Shown here in pieces: positions 53,142 through 62,636 of a DNA stretch of 64,000 nucleotides. The stretch lies in assembly GCF_000016645.1 (NCBI RefSeq), contig NC_009441.1, positions 3,534,001 to 3,598,000 of the forward strand, read 5' to 3'. Made by a program: the position numbers and the translations under genes. Numbering within the stretch: the first letter of the stretch is position 1; each line of letters begins with the position of its first letter. Below the pieces are notes generated by a model. It was not told the origin of the DNA and did no database searches. It was given only the letters and a program-made list of their open reading frames with translations. The stretch is from Flavobacterium johnsoniae UW101. GTDB lineage: Bacteria; Bacteroidota; Bacteroidia; Flavobacteriales; Flavobacteriaceae.

Positions 53142-54260
53142 TTAAACATACTTTAGTAATTCTTCATATTGAACAAGAGCACCGACTAATAGATCTGTGT
53201 ATGAGCGATACATGTTAAATAAAATATGATACGTCTTGCTGGGACAGCCAAGAAAATTTTTCAATGTATTTTCTTCATCTTCTTTTATCCTTTTATATGT
53301 TTCTGATATTGAATCAGTATAAAATTTAATATCATCCTTACTTGGGCCAAAAGAATTAAACTTCCAATAATATAAGGGGAAGAATTGTTCTGGATATTTA
53401 TGTATTTCCTCAAACCAGAGCATATTATACTTACTGGAAAGGATTAATTCAGACAATTCTTCGTCAATTTTTTTTCCGGTTTCCGAAAGGAACCATCGAG
53501 TTAGGTTTGGTAAAATATCCTCCCAGCTGCTGAAACCTAAATTTTCTTCTGCAATACGAATATCTTCGTACTTTTCAGGATGCTGAGTAATATCTCGATA
53601 TTTATGCTGGACATACGTATTTAATTCCACAACTATAGCCGCCTGCTTCTCAAGTATAGAACCTGTTTCATAAGTAGTGAAGTAATTATATGCATCTTTT
53701 CTTAAATCTTTTTCCTTGATTTGTTGAAATGTTGATGCTGTTACATCTATAAAATCTTTATGCTTTTCAATATCACCAAAATGGGCATAAAAAGGTTCGT
53801 TTTTTGATGAAAAATCTACACCCCCAGCATAATATGGAAGTGTGATTAAAGAAGTGCAAACGATGCCGTTCCTCCAGATTTTCTTTTCAAGAAAGTCGGT
53901 TATAACATCTTCGTCGATGTTTTTTTTATTAATATGATACAAAAGCCTTTTTGAGTAATTGCAGGAAGCCAGGCTTCTTAATGCTCTTTCAGCAGCTGCT
54001 CCATTAAAACTTTTTCCGGCTGCATCACTTAGCCTTAAGATCTTGACATCCTCAAGATCTGGGAAATAATATCGATGATAGGAAAACAGAGTAACTACTG
54101 GTTCAATTCCTTCTACAAATGCCCCGCCTCCTAAATAAATTATGGCATGACTGTACTCTGAATTACAGTTCTCTCTAATCTGTTGACTACTTTCACTTTC
54201 TGGAAACCTGACTAGCAGAATGTCAAACTGCTGCAGGCTGTGGATATCTATTTGGTACAT
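53142..54260 (-). CDS. Permuted papain-like (YiiX/NlpC-P60-type) hydrolase
   Basis: A 372-residue protein. The N-terminal 140 residues carry the circularly permuted papain pattern: QFDILLVRF, then His38 in YSHAIIYLG, Glu50 in AFVEG, and the nucleophile Cys135 in GIVCTSLIT. The C-terminal 230 residues are helical and unrecognised. There is no signal peptide, so it should act in the cytoplasm, which argues against a simple cell-wall role. It lies 223 bases upstream of the metallopeptidase operon on the same strand. Confidence 0.65.
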   Translation of the reverse strand: MYQIDIHSLQQFDILLVRFPESESSQQIRENCNSEYSHAIIYLGGGAFVEGIEPVVTLFSYHRYYFPDLEDVKILRLSDAAGKSFNGAAAERALRSLASCNYSKRLLYHINKKNIDEDVITDFLEKKIWRNGIVCTSLITLPYYAGGVDFSSKNEPFYAHFGDIEKHKDFIDVTASTFQQIKEKDLRKDAYNYFTTYETGSILEKQAAIVVELNTYVQHKYRDITQHPEKYEDIRIAEENLGFSSWEDILPNLTRWFLSETGKKIDEELSELILSSKYNMLWFEEIHKYPEQFFPLYYWKFNSFGPSKDDIKFYTDSISETYKRIKEDEENTLKNFLGCPSKTYHILFNMYRSYTDLLVGALVQYEELLKYV

Positions 54261-54456
54261 AAATTTTAAAAAGATTTCTTGTTTTTACGGTTCAGGTTAA
54301 CTGCTTGGTCCCATTTTTTATTTTTTAAAACAAACCTATATTGACATATTGGCATTAACGTACGGTTTTCCGTAATTTGTTTTAAAAAGTTGCAAAATAA
54401 TCTTTTAATGATGGAATGTTTACAGTACTAATACCTGTTTTATTAAAAAAATGGCA

Positions 54457-54483
54457 TAAAAAAAGATGCTCACAGGCATCTTT
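54457..54483 (-). terminator. Terminator of the XRE gene
   Basis: The stem AAAGATGC/GCATCTTT (54462-54469, 54476-54483) with a 6-base loop is followed, read on the minus strand, by a run of U from the A-tract at 54457-54464. It lies 45 bases after the XRE stop. Confidence 0.7.
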
Positions 54484-54527
54484 CTCTATTTCATAGTAAT
54501 ATATTAAATTAGACATTCTTGAACTTT

Positions 54528-54776
54528 TTAATCAAAATTAAATAATTCTCTTATATCTACATTCAACTCCATAGCTATTGAAAATAAGGTTTCAATTTTC
54601 GGATTAGTTTGACCTCTTTCTATTTTTCCAATGTGATTTTTAGCATATCCTGTTCTCAACCCTAATTCTTCTTGTGAAATTGGCTTGCCATTATCTTTAT
54701 TAATACACTGATTTCTCAGATGCATAATTCTTTTTCCTAATTTGATTCTCTCTTTTTTAAAACCATCTTCTTCCAT
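54528..54776 (-). CDS. XRE-type helix-turn-helix regulator
   Basis: An 82-residue protein made almost wholly of one HTH_XRE domain: KRIMHLRNQCINKDNGKPISQEELGLRTGYAKNHIGKIERGQTNPKIETLFSIAMEL. Such small repressors often control defence or mobile-element genes. It heads the minus-strand accessory block (hydrolase, metallopeptidase operon), and its upstream region is also next to the structured RNA locus. It has its own terminator. Confidence 0.88.
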   Translation of the reverse strand: MEEDGFKKERIKLGKRIMHLRNQCINKDNGKPISQEELGLRTGYAKNHIGKIERGQTNPKIETLFSIAMELNVDIRELFNFD

Positions 54777-54794
54777 AATATAAAAATCGCTTTT

Positions 54795-54826
54795 AAAAAA
54801 AAGAAAAAAGGCAATCTACAGATTGC
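54795..54826 (-). terminator. Minus-strand terminator upstream of the XRE gene
   Basis: The inverted repeat GCAATC/GATTGC (54811-54816, 54821-54826) is followed, on the minus strand, by a C and a run of T (A-tract 54797-54809). It would stop a transcript arriving from the right before it reaches the XRE gene. Confidence 0.55.
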
Positions 54827-54872
54827 TTTGTAAAAAAATTTTACTATATTTGTTTTTTAATATATAAATTTG
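54823..54872 (+). promoter_or_regulatory. Bacteroidetes-type promoter reading into the structured region
   Basis: TTG (54823-54825), 19 bases, then TATATTTG (54845-54852) fits the -33/-7 consensus TTG...TAnnTTTG. A second perfect -7 box, TAAATTTG, is at 54865-54872. Both point toward the structured region at 54905; no open reading frame follows for about 580 bases. Confidence 0.6.
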
Positions 54873-54904
54873 CGATAACTTCATAGAAAATATTTGAAGC
54901 ATTC

Positions 54905-55093
54905 GCTTTGAACCTTGCACTAGAAAAAACTGGACACTTTTTCAACCGCGCGCAAGAAGATAAGTGTAAATGCTCACGCCATAAACGGCGTGGGCTCACT
55001 TATGCGCGCAAGGTAGTCCAGTAAATCCTTCTAGTGTGTAAGTTGAGACTAACCCACGCCTACTTTTTTAGGCGAAATCCAACTTCTCAAAGC
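54905..55093 (+). ncRNA. Candidate structured non-coding RNA
   Basis: About 190 bases form nested stems: GCTTTGA/TCAAAGC (54905/55087), CACTAGAA/TTCTAGTG (54918/55029), ACTGGAC/GTCCAGT (54929/55016), GCGCGC (54948/55004), ATAAGTG/CACTTAT (54960/54997), CACGCC/GGCGTG (54975/54987), AAGTTG/CAACTT (55040/55080) and CGCCTA/TAGGCG (55057/55069). The segment GGCGTGGG (54987-54994) can instead pair with CCCACGCC (55053-55060), giving two alternative folds. A promoter precedes it. It lies 358 bases before the susC-like gene. No match to a known RNA class is apparent to me; strand is inferred from the promoter. Confidence 0.5.
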
Positions 55094-55450
55094 AAATTCC
55101 TTAAATTCTAAAGAAACGCATTCATTTGTTTAACCTTTAAGAAGGTCAGATATGATGTAATAATTGTTCTGTTTTTGTAATGCCTGGCCCGAAACGGTAT
55201 TGCCATTGAATTAGTTTTAGGGCCGGGTCATTGCCCAGCAGGTTCAGCATATGTTTAGCAACAGGCTGAAAAATCACAATCTAATTTTTGAAATCTTAAT
55301 AAATGCGCCAATGAAATAACTTTTTTACCACAAAATTTGAAGCTCGGCATCAAATGCCGCTTCAAAAAAGCAGTCCCCTACCGCAGCGACTAAACTAGTG
55401 TAGAGGACCTTAGCTAATCAAAACCAAGTTCAACTAACCAATCCAATATT
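55094..55450 (+). other. Leader region of the SusC-like gene, further hairpins
   Basis: No gene is seen. Hairpins include GGCCC/GGGCC (55186/55220), a 13-pair stem at 55336-55366 (TTTGAAGC..GGCAT/ATGCC GCTTCAAA) and GTCCCCTAC/GTAGAGGAC at 55373-55381/55400-55408 with one mismatch. The SusC start is at 55451. Long leaders with regulatory structure are usual for SusC/D genes, but their function here is inferred. Confidence 0.45.
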
Positions 55451-58400
55451 ATGAATTATTTTTCATTTTTCAAGGGTGGGAAAGCTATTTATTGCCTAAT
55501 TTTTACAGGCTTTCTTCTGTCTTTCTCACCTTCAGCCGCAAAAAGCAGTCTGCGGCGTAGCACATCATCATTCCAACAGCATCAGGTAAAAGGAACCGTC
55601 TCCGACGGCAGCGGTCCCCTGCCTGGTGTTACTATCTCAATAAAAGGTAATTCTAAAACTACGGTGATTTCTGACTACAATGGCCATTTTAGTATTCAGA
55701 CGCCAGCCCAAGATACTTTGGTCGTTTCCTATTTAGGTTTCAAGACCGCCTACGTCCCCGTCAAAAGCCGAACAAAAATCGACATTGTGCTTCAGTATGA
55801 CACCACTACTCTGCAGGAAGTAAAAGTAAATGCAGGATATTACTCAGTAAAGGAAAGCGAACGGACTGGAAGCATTGCCAGAATTACGTCTAAAGATATT
55901 GAAAGCCAGCCCGTGACAAATGTATTGGCCACGATGCAGGGCCGGATGGCTGGAGTAAATGTGACCCAGACCACAGGGATACCAGGCGGGGGATTTGACA
56001 TACAGATCCGGGGGCAGAACAGTATCCGTACAGAAGGCAATGCTCCACTGTACATAATTGACGGTGTACCCTACGCCTCTGATGCCATTGGTTACAGCCA
56101 GACATCCACGGTTACTCCTTCCGTCACGAGTCCCTTGAATAATATCAATCCCGATACAATTGAAAGTATCGAGGTGCTGAAAGATGCAGATGCCACGGCC
56201 ATCTACGGGTCCCGCGGTGCAAACGGCGTAGTGCTGATAACAACCAAAAAGGGCAAAGAAGGTAAAACCAGATTTACAATCAATGCTTCAACCGGTGCTG
56301 GAAAAGTTGCGCGCTTTATAAAAATGATGGACACACAGCAGTATCTTTCCATGCGCCGGCAGGCATTCATAAATGATAAAATAAATGCATACCCCGCTAA
56401 TGCCTATGATCTCAATGGAGTATGGGACCAGAACCGTTCCACAGACTGGCAAAAAGAATTGATTGGAGGTACATCTACTATTACGGACATGCAGGGCACC
56501 ATAAGTGGCGGATCAAAAAGTACCCCGTTTCTTATCAGTTCCAGCTATCATACGGAATCTTCCGTACTTCCCGGCAGCTTTATTTATAAAAAGGGAGGAA
56601 CACATCTCAGTCTTAACCATACCTCTGAAGACGACAGTTTCAACTTTACCTTCTCTGGGGGCTACAATGTACAGAACAGCAACCAGCCTGCCACTGACCT
56701 GACCAGTGACTCGCGCAGCCTTCCTCCCAATGCACCATCCTTATACGACGCGAATGGAGACCTCAACTGGGAAAAAGGAACATGGAGCAATCCATTGGCC
56801 AAACTTTTGGCCGAAAACAAATTTAAAACCAAAGATTTCACAGCAAACACCGTACTAACCTATCAGATAATCCCTGATTTGGTGCTGAAAAGCAGTTTCG
56901 GCTACACCGATCTCCAGCATTATGAGCACCGCACTTCGCCGTCCACGATGTATAATCCTTGCTCGGGATTAAACAGTTCCAATTCCAGTATATTGATGAC
57001 TAACACTAAACGATCATCATGGATCATCGAACCTCAGCTTGCCTGGGACAGCAGTTTAGGAAATGGAAAAATAAATATTCTTATTGGCGGAACTTTCCAA
57101 CAGCAGAACAGCCAGCAGCTGTCCCAGCTAGGAACAGGCTTTACTTCCAACAGCCTTATTTACGATCTTGCATCGGCTACTTTTAAAGAAGTCATTTTTA
57201 GCAACGAGACCATTTACAAATATCAAGCTTTCTTTGCAAGGGCAAATTACAACTGGCAGAACCGCTATATTGTAAATTTGACCATGCGTCGTGATGGTTC
57301 AAGCAGGTTCGGTCCTGGAAAACAATTTGCCATGTTTGGAGCGGTCGGTGCAGCCTGGCTGTTCTCGAAGGAGAACTGGTTTCGGGACAGTTCCTGGCTT
57401 AGTTTTGGGAAACTCCGCGCCAGCTACGGAACGACAGGAAGTGACCAGATTGGTGATTATCAGTTTTTTGACACCTACAACTCTACTGGTATATCTTATG
57501 AAAACATCATTGGATTACAGCCTTCCCGACTGTTTAATCCTGATTTTGCGTGGGAAATCAATAAAAAACTGGAGGCCGCACTAGAGGTCGGATTTTTTAA
57601 AGACCGTATTTTCTTTACATCGGCATGGTTCCGCAACCGGTCATCAAATCAACTCGTAGGAATTCCTCTTCCAGCCACCACAGGATTTACACAGCTTCAG
57701 GCCAACCTTGGAGCGGAAGTTCAGAATGCTGGATGGGAATTTACGCTCCGCACCGAAAACTTCAATAGTAGGCATTTCAATTGGAACAGTAGCGTGAATG
57801 TAAGCTTTATGAGTAACGAACTGTTAAGCTTTCCCGATTTAGGCAGCTCTACCTACAAAAACAGGTATCGAATAGGAGAATCCCTGAACATCCTACTGCG
57901 ATACCAGTACACGGGAGTTGATCCCGTAAAGGGCGTCTATACATTTGCCGATCAAAACAGTGATGGCAGAATCACCTCCCCTGACGACAGGCAAACGATT
58001 GTCAATCTTAATCCCGACTATTTCGGAGGATTTCAGAATCAGCTACGTTTTAAAAATTGGAAACTTGATTTTCTTTTTCAGTTTGTTAAGCAGCGTAATC
58101 TGAATTACGGCAGCGGACTTGCTGGACTGATGATCAACCAGCCAGTAAAGATGAATAATAGCTGGAATAGTGCGACACAAGATGCTCAGTACCAATTATA
58201 TTCTGCCGGATACAGTTCGGCCGCTGTAGCATCCCAGTCGTTTTACACGAACAGCGATGCCACCGTAGCTGATGCCTCCTACGTACGCCTGAAAACGCTG
58301 GCACTTAGTTACGACGTGCCACTGGCTTCCAAAACTGTTCTGTGCACACTTATGATTCAAGGGCAAAACCTTCTGACTTTTACGCCATATATGGATGGTG

Positions 58401-58474
58401 ATCCTGAATTTAAAAGCAGGGGCTATCTGCCTCCCCTAAAAATAGTGACAGCAGGCCTGCAATTAACTTTTTAA
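55451..58474 (+). CDS. SusC/RagA family TonB-linked outer-membrane protein
   Basis: A 1007-residue protein with a signal peptide (about 1-30), a CarboxypepD_reg-like domain (VKGTVSDGSGPLPGVTISIKG, about 47-70 onward), and a TonB plug with PLYIIDGVPY and ATAIYGSRGANGVVLITTKKG. A long C-terminal beta-barrel ends in an aromatic residue (GLQLTF). It imports a glycan or peptide with the SusD partner, whose start follows the stop directly. The neighbouring S9 peptidase suggests a peptide substrate. Confidence 0.95.
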   Translation: MNYFSFFKGGKAIYCLIFTGFLLSFSPSAAKSSLRRSTSSFQQHQVKGTVSDGSGPLPGVTISIKGNSKTTVISDYNGHFSIQTPAQDTLVVSYLGFKTAYVPVKSRTKIDIVLQYDTTTLQEVKVNAGYYSVKESERTGSIARITSKDIESQPVTNVLATMQGRMAGVNVTQTTGIPGGGFDIQIRGQNSIRTEGNAPLYIIDGVPYASDAIGYSQTSTVTPSVTSPLNNINPDTIESIEVLKDADATAIYGSRGANGVVLITTKKGKEGKTRFTINASTGAGKVARFIKMMDTQQYLSMRRQAFINDKINAYPANAYDLNGVWDQNRSTDWQKELIGGTSTITDMQGTISGGSKSTPFLISSSYHTESSVLPGSFIYKKGGTHLSLNHTSEDDSFNFTFSGGYNVQNSNQPATDLTSDSRSLPPNAPSLYDANGDLNWEKGTWSNPLAKLLAENKFKTKDFTANTVLTYQIIPDLVLKSSFGYTDLQHYEHRTSPSTMYNPCSGLNSSNSSILMTNTKRSSWIIEPQLAWDSSLGNGKINILIGGTFQQQNSQQLSQLGTGFTSNSLIYDLASATFKEVIFSNETIYKYQAFFARANYNWQNRYIVNLTMRRDGSSRFGPGKQFAMFGAVGAAWLFSKENWFRDSSWLSFGKLRASYGTTGSDQIGDYQFFDTYNSTGISYENIIGLQPSRLFNPDFAWEINKKLEAALEVGFFKDRIFFTSAWFRNRSSNQLVGIPLPATTGFTQLQANLGAEVQNAGWEFTLRTENFNSRHFNWNSSVNVSFMSNELLSFPDLGSSTYKNRYRIGESLNILLRYQYTGVDPVKGVYTFADQNSDGRITSPDDRQTIVNLNPDYFGGFQNQLRFKNWKLDFLFQFVKQRNLNYGSGLAGLMINQPVKMNNSWNSATQDAQYQLYSAGYSSAAVASQSFYTNSDATVADASYVRLKTLALSYDVPLASKTVLCTLMIQGQNLLTFTPYMDGDPEFKSRGYLPPLKIVTAGLQLTF

Positions 58475-59890
58475 ATGAAAATAATTATGAGAACACTTTA
58501 TAGAACTGAAAAAAACATTTCCAGCCTCATATTCAAAAGAGCCTTCTTTTTCGGCACTTTGCTTATGCTGCTTTCCTGTGATTCCTTTGTTGAAGTTGAT
58601 CTGCCTAAATCCCAGCTGACCAGTACGGCTGTATTCAGGGACTATGCTTCTGCCAATGCAGCTATGGCCGATGTATATTCGAAAATGCGTGACGTCGGTA
58701 TGCTTACAGGAGGACTATATGGTCTATCAGTGCAACTAGGAAATTATACTGATGAATTAACTTTTTATGGATCACCAACAAGCCCAACCGCATCGTTTTT
58801 TGCCAACACCATTCTGCCAAGTAACAGTACAATTTCACTTTTATGGAATAATACCTACAATCAGATCTATGAAACTAATGCAATTTTAAACGGTGTAGAA
58901 GGTACTTATTTAAATATACAACAAAGAACGCAACTGGGAGGCGAAGCCTATTTTGTGCGCGGATTACTACACTTTTATCTTCTGCAGTTATATGGTCCAA
59001 TTCCTTATATTAAATCTACGGACTATAAGCAAAATTCTGAAACATCGAGACTACCAGTAGAAAAGGTTTACCAATATATTATCGAAGATTTAAAGAAAGC
59101 AGAACAAATGCTTTCACAACAATATTCTTCCACCGAAAGGACTCGTCCGAATTCTTTAACTGCAAAAGCTTTGTTGGCAAAAATTTATCTATATCAAGGA
59201 GCTTGGGATGAAGCCGATCGTATGAGCAGTTCAATTATAGAAAATTCATTGTACAAAATTGAAGTAAACCTAAATAAAGTTTTTCTAAAAAATTCAACCG
59301 AAACAATCTGGCAGTTTATGCCAGCTTCAGCAAGCAAAAACACTGATGATGCAGTGAATTATATTTTTGTATCCGGTCCGCCGCCGCTAATGTCGTTAAG
59401 CGAATCATTAGTTAACAGTTTCAGTGCGGAAGATCAAAGAAAGAGCATGTGGATCGCTTCTTTGACCAGTCAAAGTGGAAAATGGTATTATGCAAATAAA
59501 TATAAAGAGTCAAAACCTACTACACCTTCAAGAGAATATACCATTATAATGAGGCTCTCTGAACAATACTTAATTCGAGCAGAAGCAAGAGTCTATTTGC
59601 AAAATTTAACTGGTGCAGTTGACGATTTAAACAAAATCAGAAATCGCGCAGGAATTCGAAACGTTACAGAAGGCACAGCTGAAGAAATTCTAGAATACAT
59701 TCTCTCAGAAAGAAGAAAAGAACTTTTCACTGAAAATGGGCACAGATTTTTTGATCTAAAACGAACTGGAAAACTTGATACAGAATTAGGAAATAAACCT
59801 GGTTGGAAATCAAGCTATGAGCTTTTACCAATACCTGAAACTGAAATAACTTTAAATCCTAATCTTAAGCCTCAAAATACTGGCTATTAG
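58475..59890 (+). CDS. SusD/RagB family lipoprotein
   Basis: A 471-residue surface lipoprotein; signal peptide with lipobox cysteine C35 (LLMLLSCDSF). The typical SusD pattern follows: an N-terminal TPR-like part (GEAYFVRGLLHFYLLQLYGPIPY), ARLPV-like SRLPVEKVYQYIIEDLKKAE, and the C-terminal RAEARVYLQNLTGAVDDLNKIRNRAGI and ILSERRKELFTENGHRFFDLKR. It captures the substrate over the SusC barrel. It begins one base after the susC-like stop. Base composition becomes more AT-rich from about 58750 onward. Confidence 0.95.
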   Translation: MKIIMRTLYRTEKNISSLIFKRAFFFGTLLMLLSCDSFVEVDLPKSQLTSTAVFRDYASANAAMADVYSKMRDVGMLTGGLYGLSVQLGNYTDELTFYGSPTSPTASFFANTILPSNSTISLLWNNTYNQIYETNAILNGVEGTYLNIQQRTQLGGEAYFVRGLLHFYLLQLYGPIPYIKSTDYKQNSETSRLPVEKVYQYIIEDLKKAEQMLSQQYSSTERTRPNSLTAKALLAKIYLYQGAWDEADRMSSSIIENSLYKIEVNLNKVFLKNSTETIWQFMPASASKNTDDAVNYIFVSGPPPLMSLSESLVNSFSAEDQRKSMWIASLTSQSGKWYYANKYKESKPTTPSREYTIIMRLSEQYLIRAEARVYLQNLTGAVDDLNKIRNRAGIRNVTEGTAEEILEYILSERRKELFTENGHRFFDLKRTGKLDTELGNKPGWKSSYELLPIPETEITLNPNLKPQNTGY

Positions 59891-59913
59891 ATTTTTAAAA
59901 ACTTTAAAAAATT

Positions 59914-62571
59914 ATGAACATCCTAAATAGTGTATTTAAGATACATAGAAGAAACTTAAATATAATATTACTTCTAATTTTAAATTTAGTTATGCAATTG
60001 GCTACCTGCTCTCTATGGGGGCAGGCAATGCAAAAGAGGGCACTGACTGTCGAGGACTATTTAAAATGGGGAGAGCTAACCCTTGATAATGTTGGTACGA
60101 AGGGATTGTGGGCAAGTTACACCATCAAATATGAAAGTGATAAAGATACGCTTTATGTAAAAAATACAAAATCAGAAAAAACATATAGTTTTCCTTATGG
60201 ATACAAGGGTAATTTTCTTGAAAATAACTGGTTTATTTGTAAGACCCCTAGTGCAGTAAAACTTCTCAATCTTAAAACTGGACAACAAGAAGAGCTACCT
60301 GAAGTCGTGAAATATACCTACAATTCCAATACAAAACAACTTGTACTCCTAGTCAATCGAAAAAACAAAGATAGTGAAATGATCGTGCGAACTCTCGAAG
60401 GTGCAGTTCAGATGCAGATACGCGGAGTAACCGAATTTCTACCATCCCCATCAAACGAACTGATCGCATTTGTAGTTAGAACTAAGAAAGGAAGTACTGT
60501 AAACATTTTAACATTGTCAAACCAAAATAAAATAAAAATAATTGCAAGTGATCCGTATATTTTTACAGATCTTGTATGGCAAGGAAAAGAAAAAAAAGCA
60601 TTGGCTTTTTATAAAAAAACTAATAAAGAAAAGAGGTTTGAAAATAGCATATACTATTATAATTTCCAAAATAATAGACTTTATAGTACTCAACAAATTC
60701 AAGACCCTTTTTTAAGCGATACAGTATTCATTACTGTAGCAAGTCATAAAATAAAAATTTCAGATGATTTAAAACGTGTCTTTTTTATAGTACAGAAAAA
60801 GAAATCAAAGCTCAACGCAAATGATATTAGCCCACAAGTATGGTACGGAAATACCTATAATATTTATCCTCAGGAAGAAAAAGTAAGTTCTTTTAAAGAT
60901 ACATACCTGGCTCAGTGGTTACCAGAACATGAAAACTTCAAAATGATTTCTAATGACAGTCTACCTCAATTTATGCTCACCGGGACACAGAATCATGCTA
61001 TACTTTTCAACACTGTAAAATATGGCCCACAGTATGGTAAAGATGATATAAGTGATTTCTATATTTATAATCTTGACAATGATAAAACTACCCTGTTTTT
61101 GAGAAAAAACATTGCACATCCCTCGTTATTAATACCATCTCCGAGTGGAAAATTTATTTCGTATTTCCGTGACAAAAACTGGTGGATTTACAATATTGAA
61201 AAAAACACACACAAAAATATTACCCAAAACTCAGGCACTGACTTTTTTCAAAATAAAAAGCAGCATCCACGAAACGCGGATGCCTTTCAACAATATGGCT
61301 GGAGCATTGGCGATAAGGAAGTACTATTATATGACACTTGGGATCTATGGGCTTTTAAAACTGATGGGACCTCTTCACGCCGGCTAACAAAGGGCAGAGA
61401 AACAAATACGAAATTCAGACATCCTGCTTATTCAAGAATTATTCGCGGCTCCTCAAACTATAATGGTTGGATGTTGGATGGTGTAGATCTTACAAAAAGA
61501 ATTTTACTTGAACGGTTGACCGACTATGGATCGCAAGGATGTATTGAATTGGGTGCCAAAGAAAATAAAAATTTGTTAACACTTGATAATTCTCATTTTG
61601 ATCAGCTAACCCAATCTCCTGATTCTACTACATTATTTTACAGGGAGGAAGGGCATTATTTGCCACCAAGAATTGTTTTTGTAAGCACTGAAGGAGTAAA
61701 AAAAACACTAGTTCAAAGTAATCCGCAACAGAAGTCATTTTATTGGGGTAGAAACGAACTGATTTCATATAGTACTAGAGATGGAAAAGTGCATAAAGGG
61801 TTACTATATTATCCTGCGCAATATGATCCTCAAAAAAAGTATCCTATGATTGTTTATATTTATGAAAAATTTTCTAATCGACTTCACAACTATATACCTC
61901 CGACTTTGTATTCTGGGATTGGGTTTAATATTACAAATTTTACAACACAAGGTTATTTTGTACTTACTCCTGATATTTCTTATGAAATAGGAAATCCAGG
62001 AATTTCTGCAACTGAATGTATAATTTCGGCTACAAAGGAAATCATAAATAAAGGATATGTAATTCCAAACAAAATCGGGATTATTGGACATTCATTTGGA
62101 GGATATGAAACTGATTATATTATTACACAAACAGATCTTTTTGCCACAGCTGTTTCAGGTTCGGCTGTAACAGATCTATCCACCTTTTATCTATCAATTG
62201 GACCGGCAGTGGGGAAACCAGATATCTGGCGTTTTGAAAGTCAACAATTTCGAATGGGGAAATCACTTTTTGATGATCGTGATGGGTATAGGAAGAACTC
62301 GCCTATTGAACATGTTGAAAAGATTAGAACGCCATTACTCTCATGGACAGGAGACAGCGACCTTGAAGTAAAGTTAGATCAAAGCGTTGAATTTTTTCTG
62401 GCTTTGCGCCGCCTTGAAAAAAAACACATCATGTTAGTGTATCCTAAAGAAGGACACACTTTAAGAGACCATAGAAATCAAAAAGATCTTTCGGTTAGGT
62501 TAACTCAGTGGTTTGCCTATTTTTTAAAAAATGAACCACCAGCTCCATGGATCAATGAAGGATTAAAATAA
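59914..62571 (+). CDS. S9 family (prolyl oligopeptidase) peptidase
   Basis: An 885-residue protein with an N-terminal signal-anchor or signal peptide (IILLLILNLVMQLATCSLWGQ), a beta-propeller-like part (about 60-640), and a C-terminal alpha/beta-hydrolase domain. The nucleophile is Ser727 in GHSFGGYE, with Asp816 (GDSDLEV) and His848 (EGHTLRD) as the rest of the triad. It probably cleaves peptides in the periplasm that the SusC/D pair imports. It is the third gene of that operon. Confidence 0.92.
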   Translation: MNILNSVFKIHRRNLNIILLLILNLVMQLATCSLWGQAMQKRALTVEDYLKWGELTLDNVGTKGLWASYTIKYESDKDTLYVKNTKSEKTYSFPYGYKGNFLENNWFICKTPSAVKLLNLKTGQQEELPEVVKYTYNSNTKQLVLLVNRKNKDSEMIVRTLEGAVQMQIRGVTEFLPSPSNELIAFVVRTKKGSTVNILTLSNQNKIKIIASDPYIFTDLVWQGKEKKALAFYKKTNKEKRFENSIYYYNFQNNRLYSTQQIQDPFLSDTVFITVASHKIKISDDLKRVFFIVQKKKSKLNANDISPQVWYGNTYNIYPQEEKVSSFKDTYLAQWLPEHENFKMISNDSLPQFMLTGTQNHAILFNTVKYGPQYGKDDISDFYIYNLDNDKTTLFLRKNIAHPSLLIPSPSGKFISYFRDKNWWIYNIEKNTHKNITQNSGTDFFQNKKQHPRNADAFQQYGWSIGDKEVLLYDTWDLWAFKTDGTSSRRLTKGRETNTKFRHPAYSRIIRGSSNYNGWMLDGVDLTKRILLERLTDYGSQGCIELGAKENKNLLTLDNSHFDQLTQSPDSTTLFYREEGHYLPPRIVFVSTEGVKKTLVQSNPQQKSFYWGRNELISYSTRDGKVHKGLLYYPAQYDPQKKYPMIVYIYEKFSNRLHNYIPPTLYSGIGFNITNFTTQGYFVLTPDISYEIGNPGISATECIISATKEIINKGYVIPNKIGIIGHSFGGYETDYIITQTDLFATAVSGSAVTDLSTFYLSIGPAVGKPDIWRFESQQFRMGKSLFDDRDGYRKNSPIEHVEKIRTPLLSWTGDSDLEVKLDQSVEFFLALRRLEKKHIMLVYPKEGHTLRDHRNQKDLSVRLTQWFAYFLKNEPPAPWINEGLK

Positions 62572-62587
62572 CAATAGTTAAATTAAC

Positions 62588-62611
62588 AATGCAGTTCTTT
62601 CGAACTGCATT
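62588..62611. terminator. Bidirectional hairpin between convergent genes
   Basis: A perfect 10-base stem AATGCAGTTC/GAACTGCATT (62588-62597, 62602-62611) with a TTTC loop lies between the S9 peptidase and the DUF6520 gene. It lacks a long U-run but has the position and symmetry of a shared terminator. Confidence 0.6.
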
Positions 62612-62636
62612 GCATTATTAAATATTAGAACCTGGC

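Noticed and set aside
54905..55093. Retron msr-msd RNA
   Set aside because: No reverse transcriptase gene in the window.
54905..55093. tRNA, tmRNA, 6S or SRP RNA
   Set aside because: Two-armed branched fold, no CCA end, no tRNA-like domain, not a single long rod; I could not match it to these classes.
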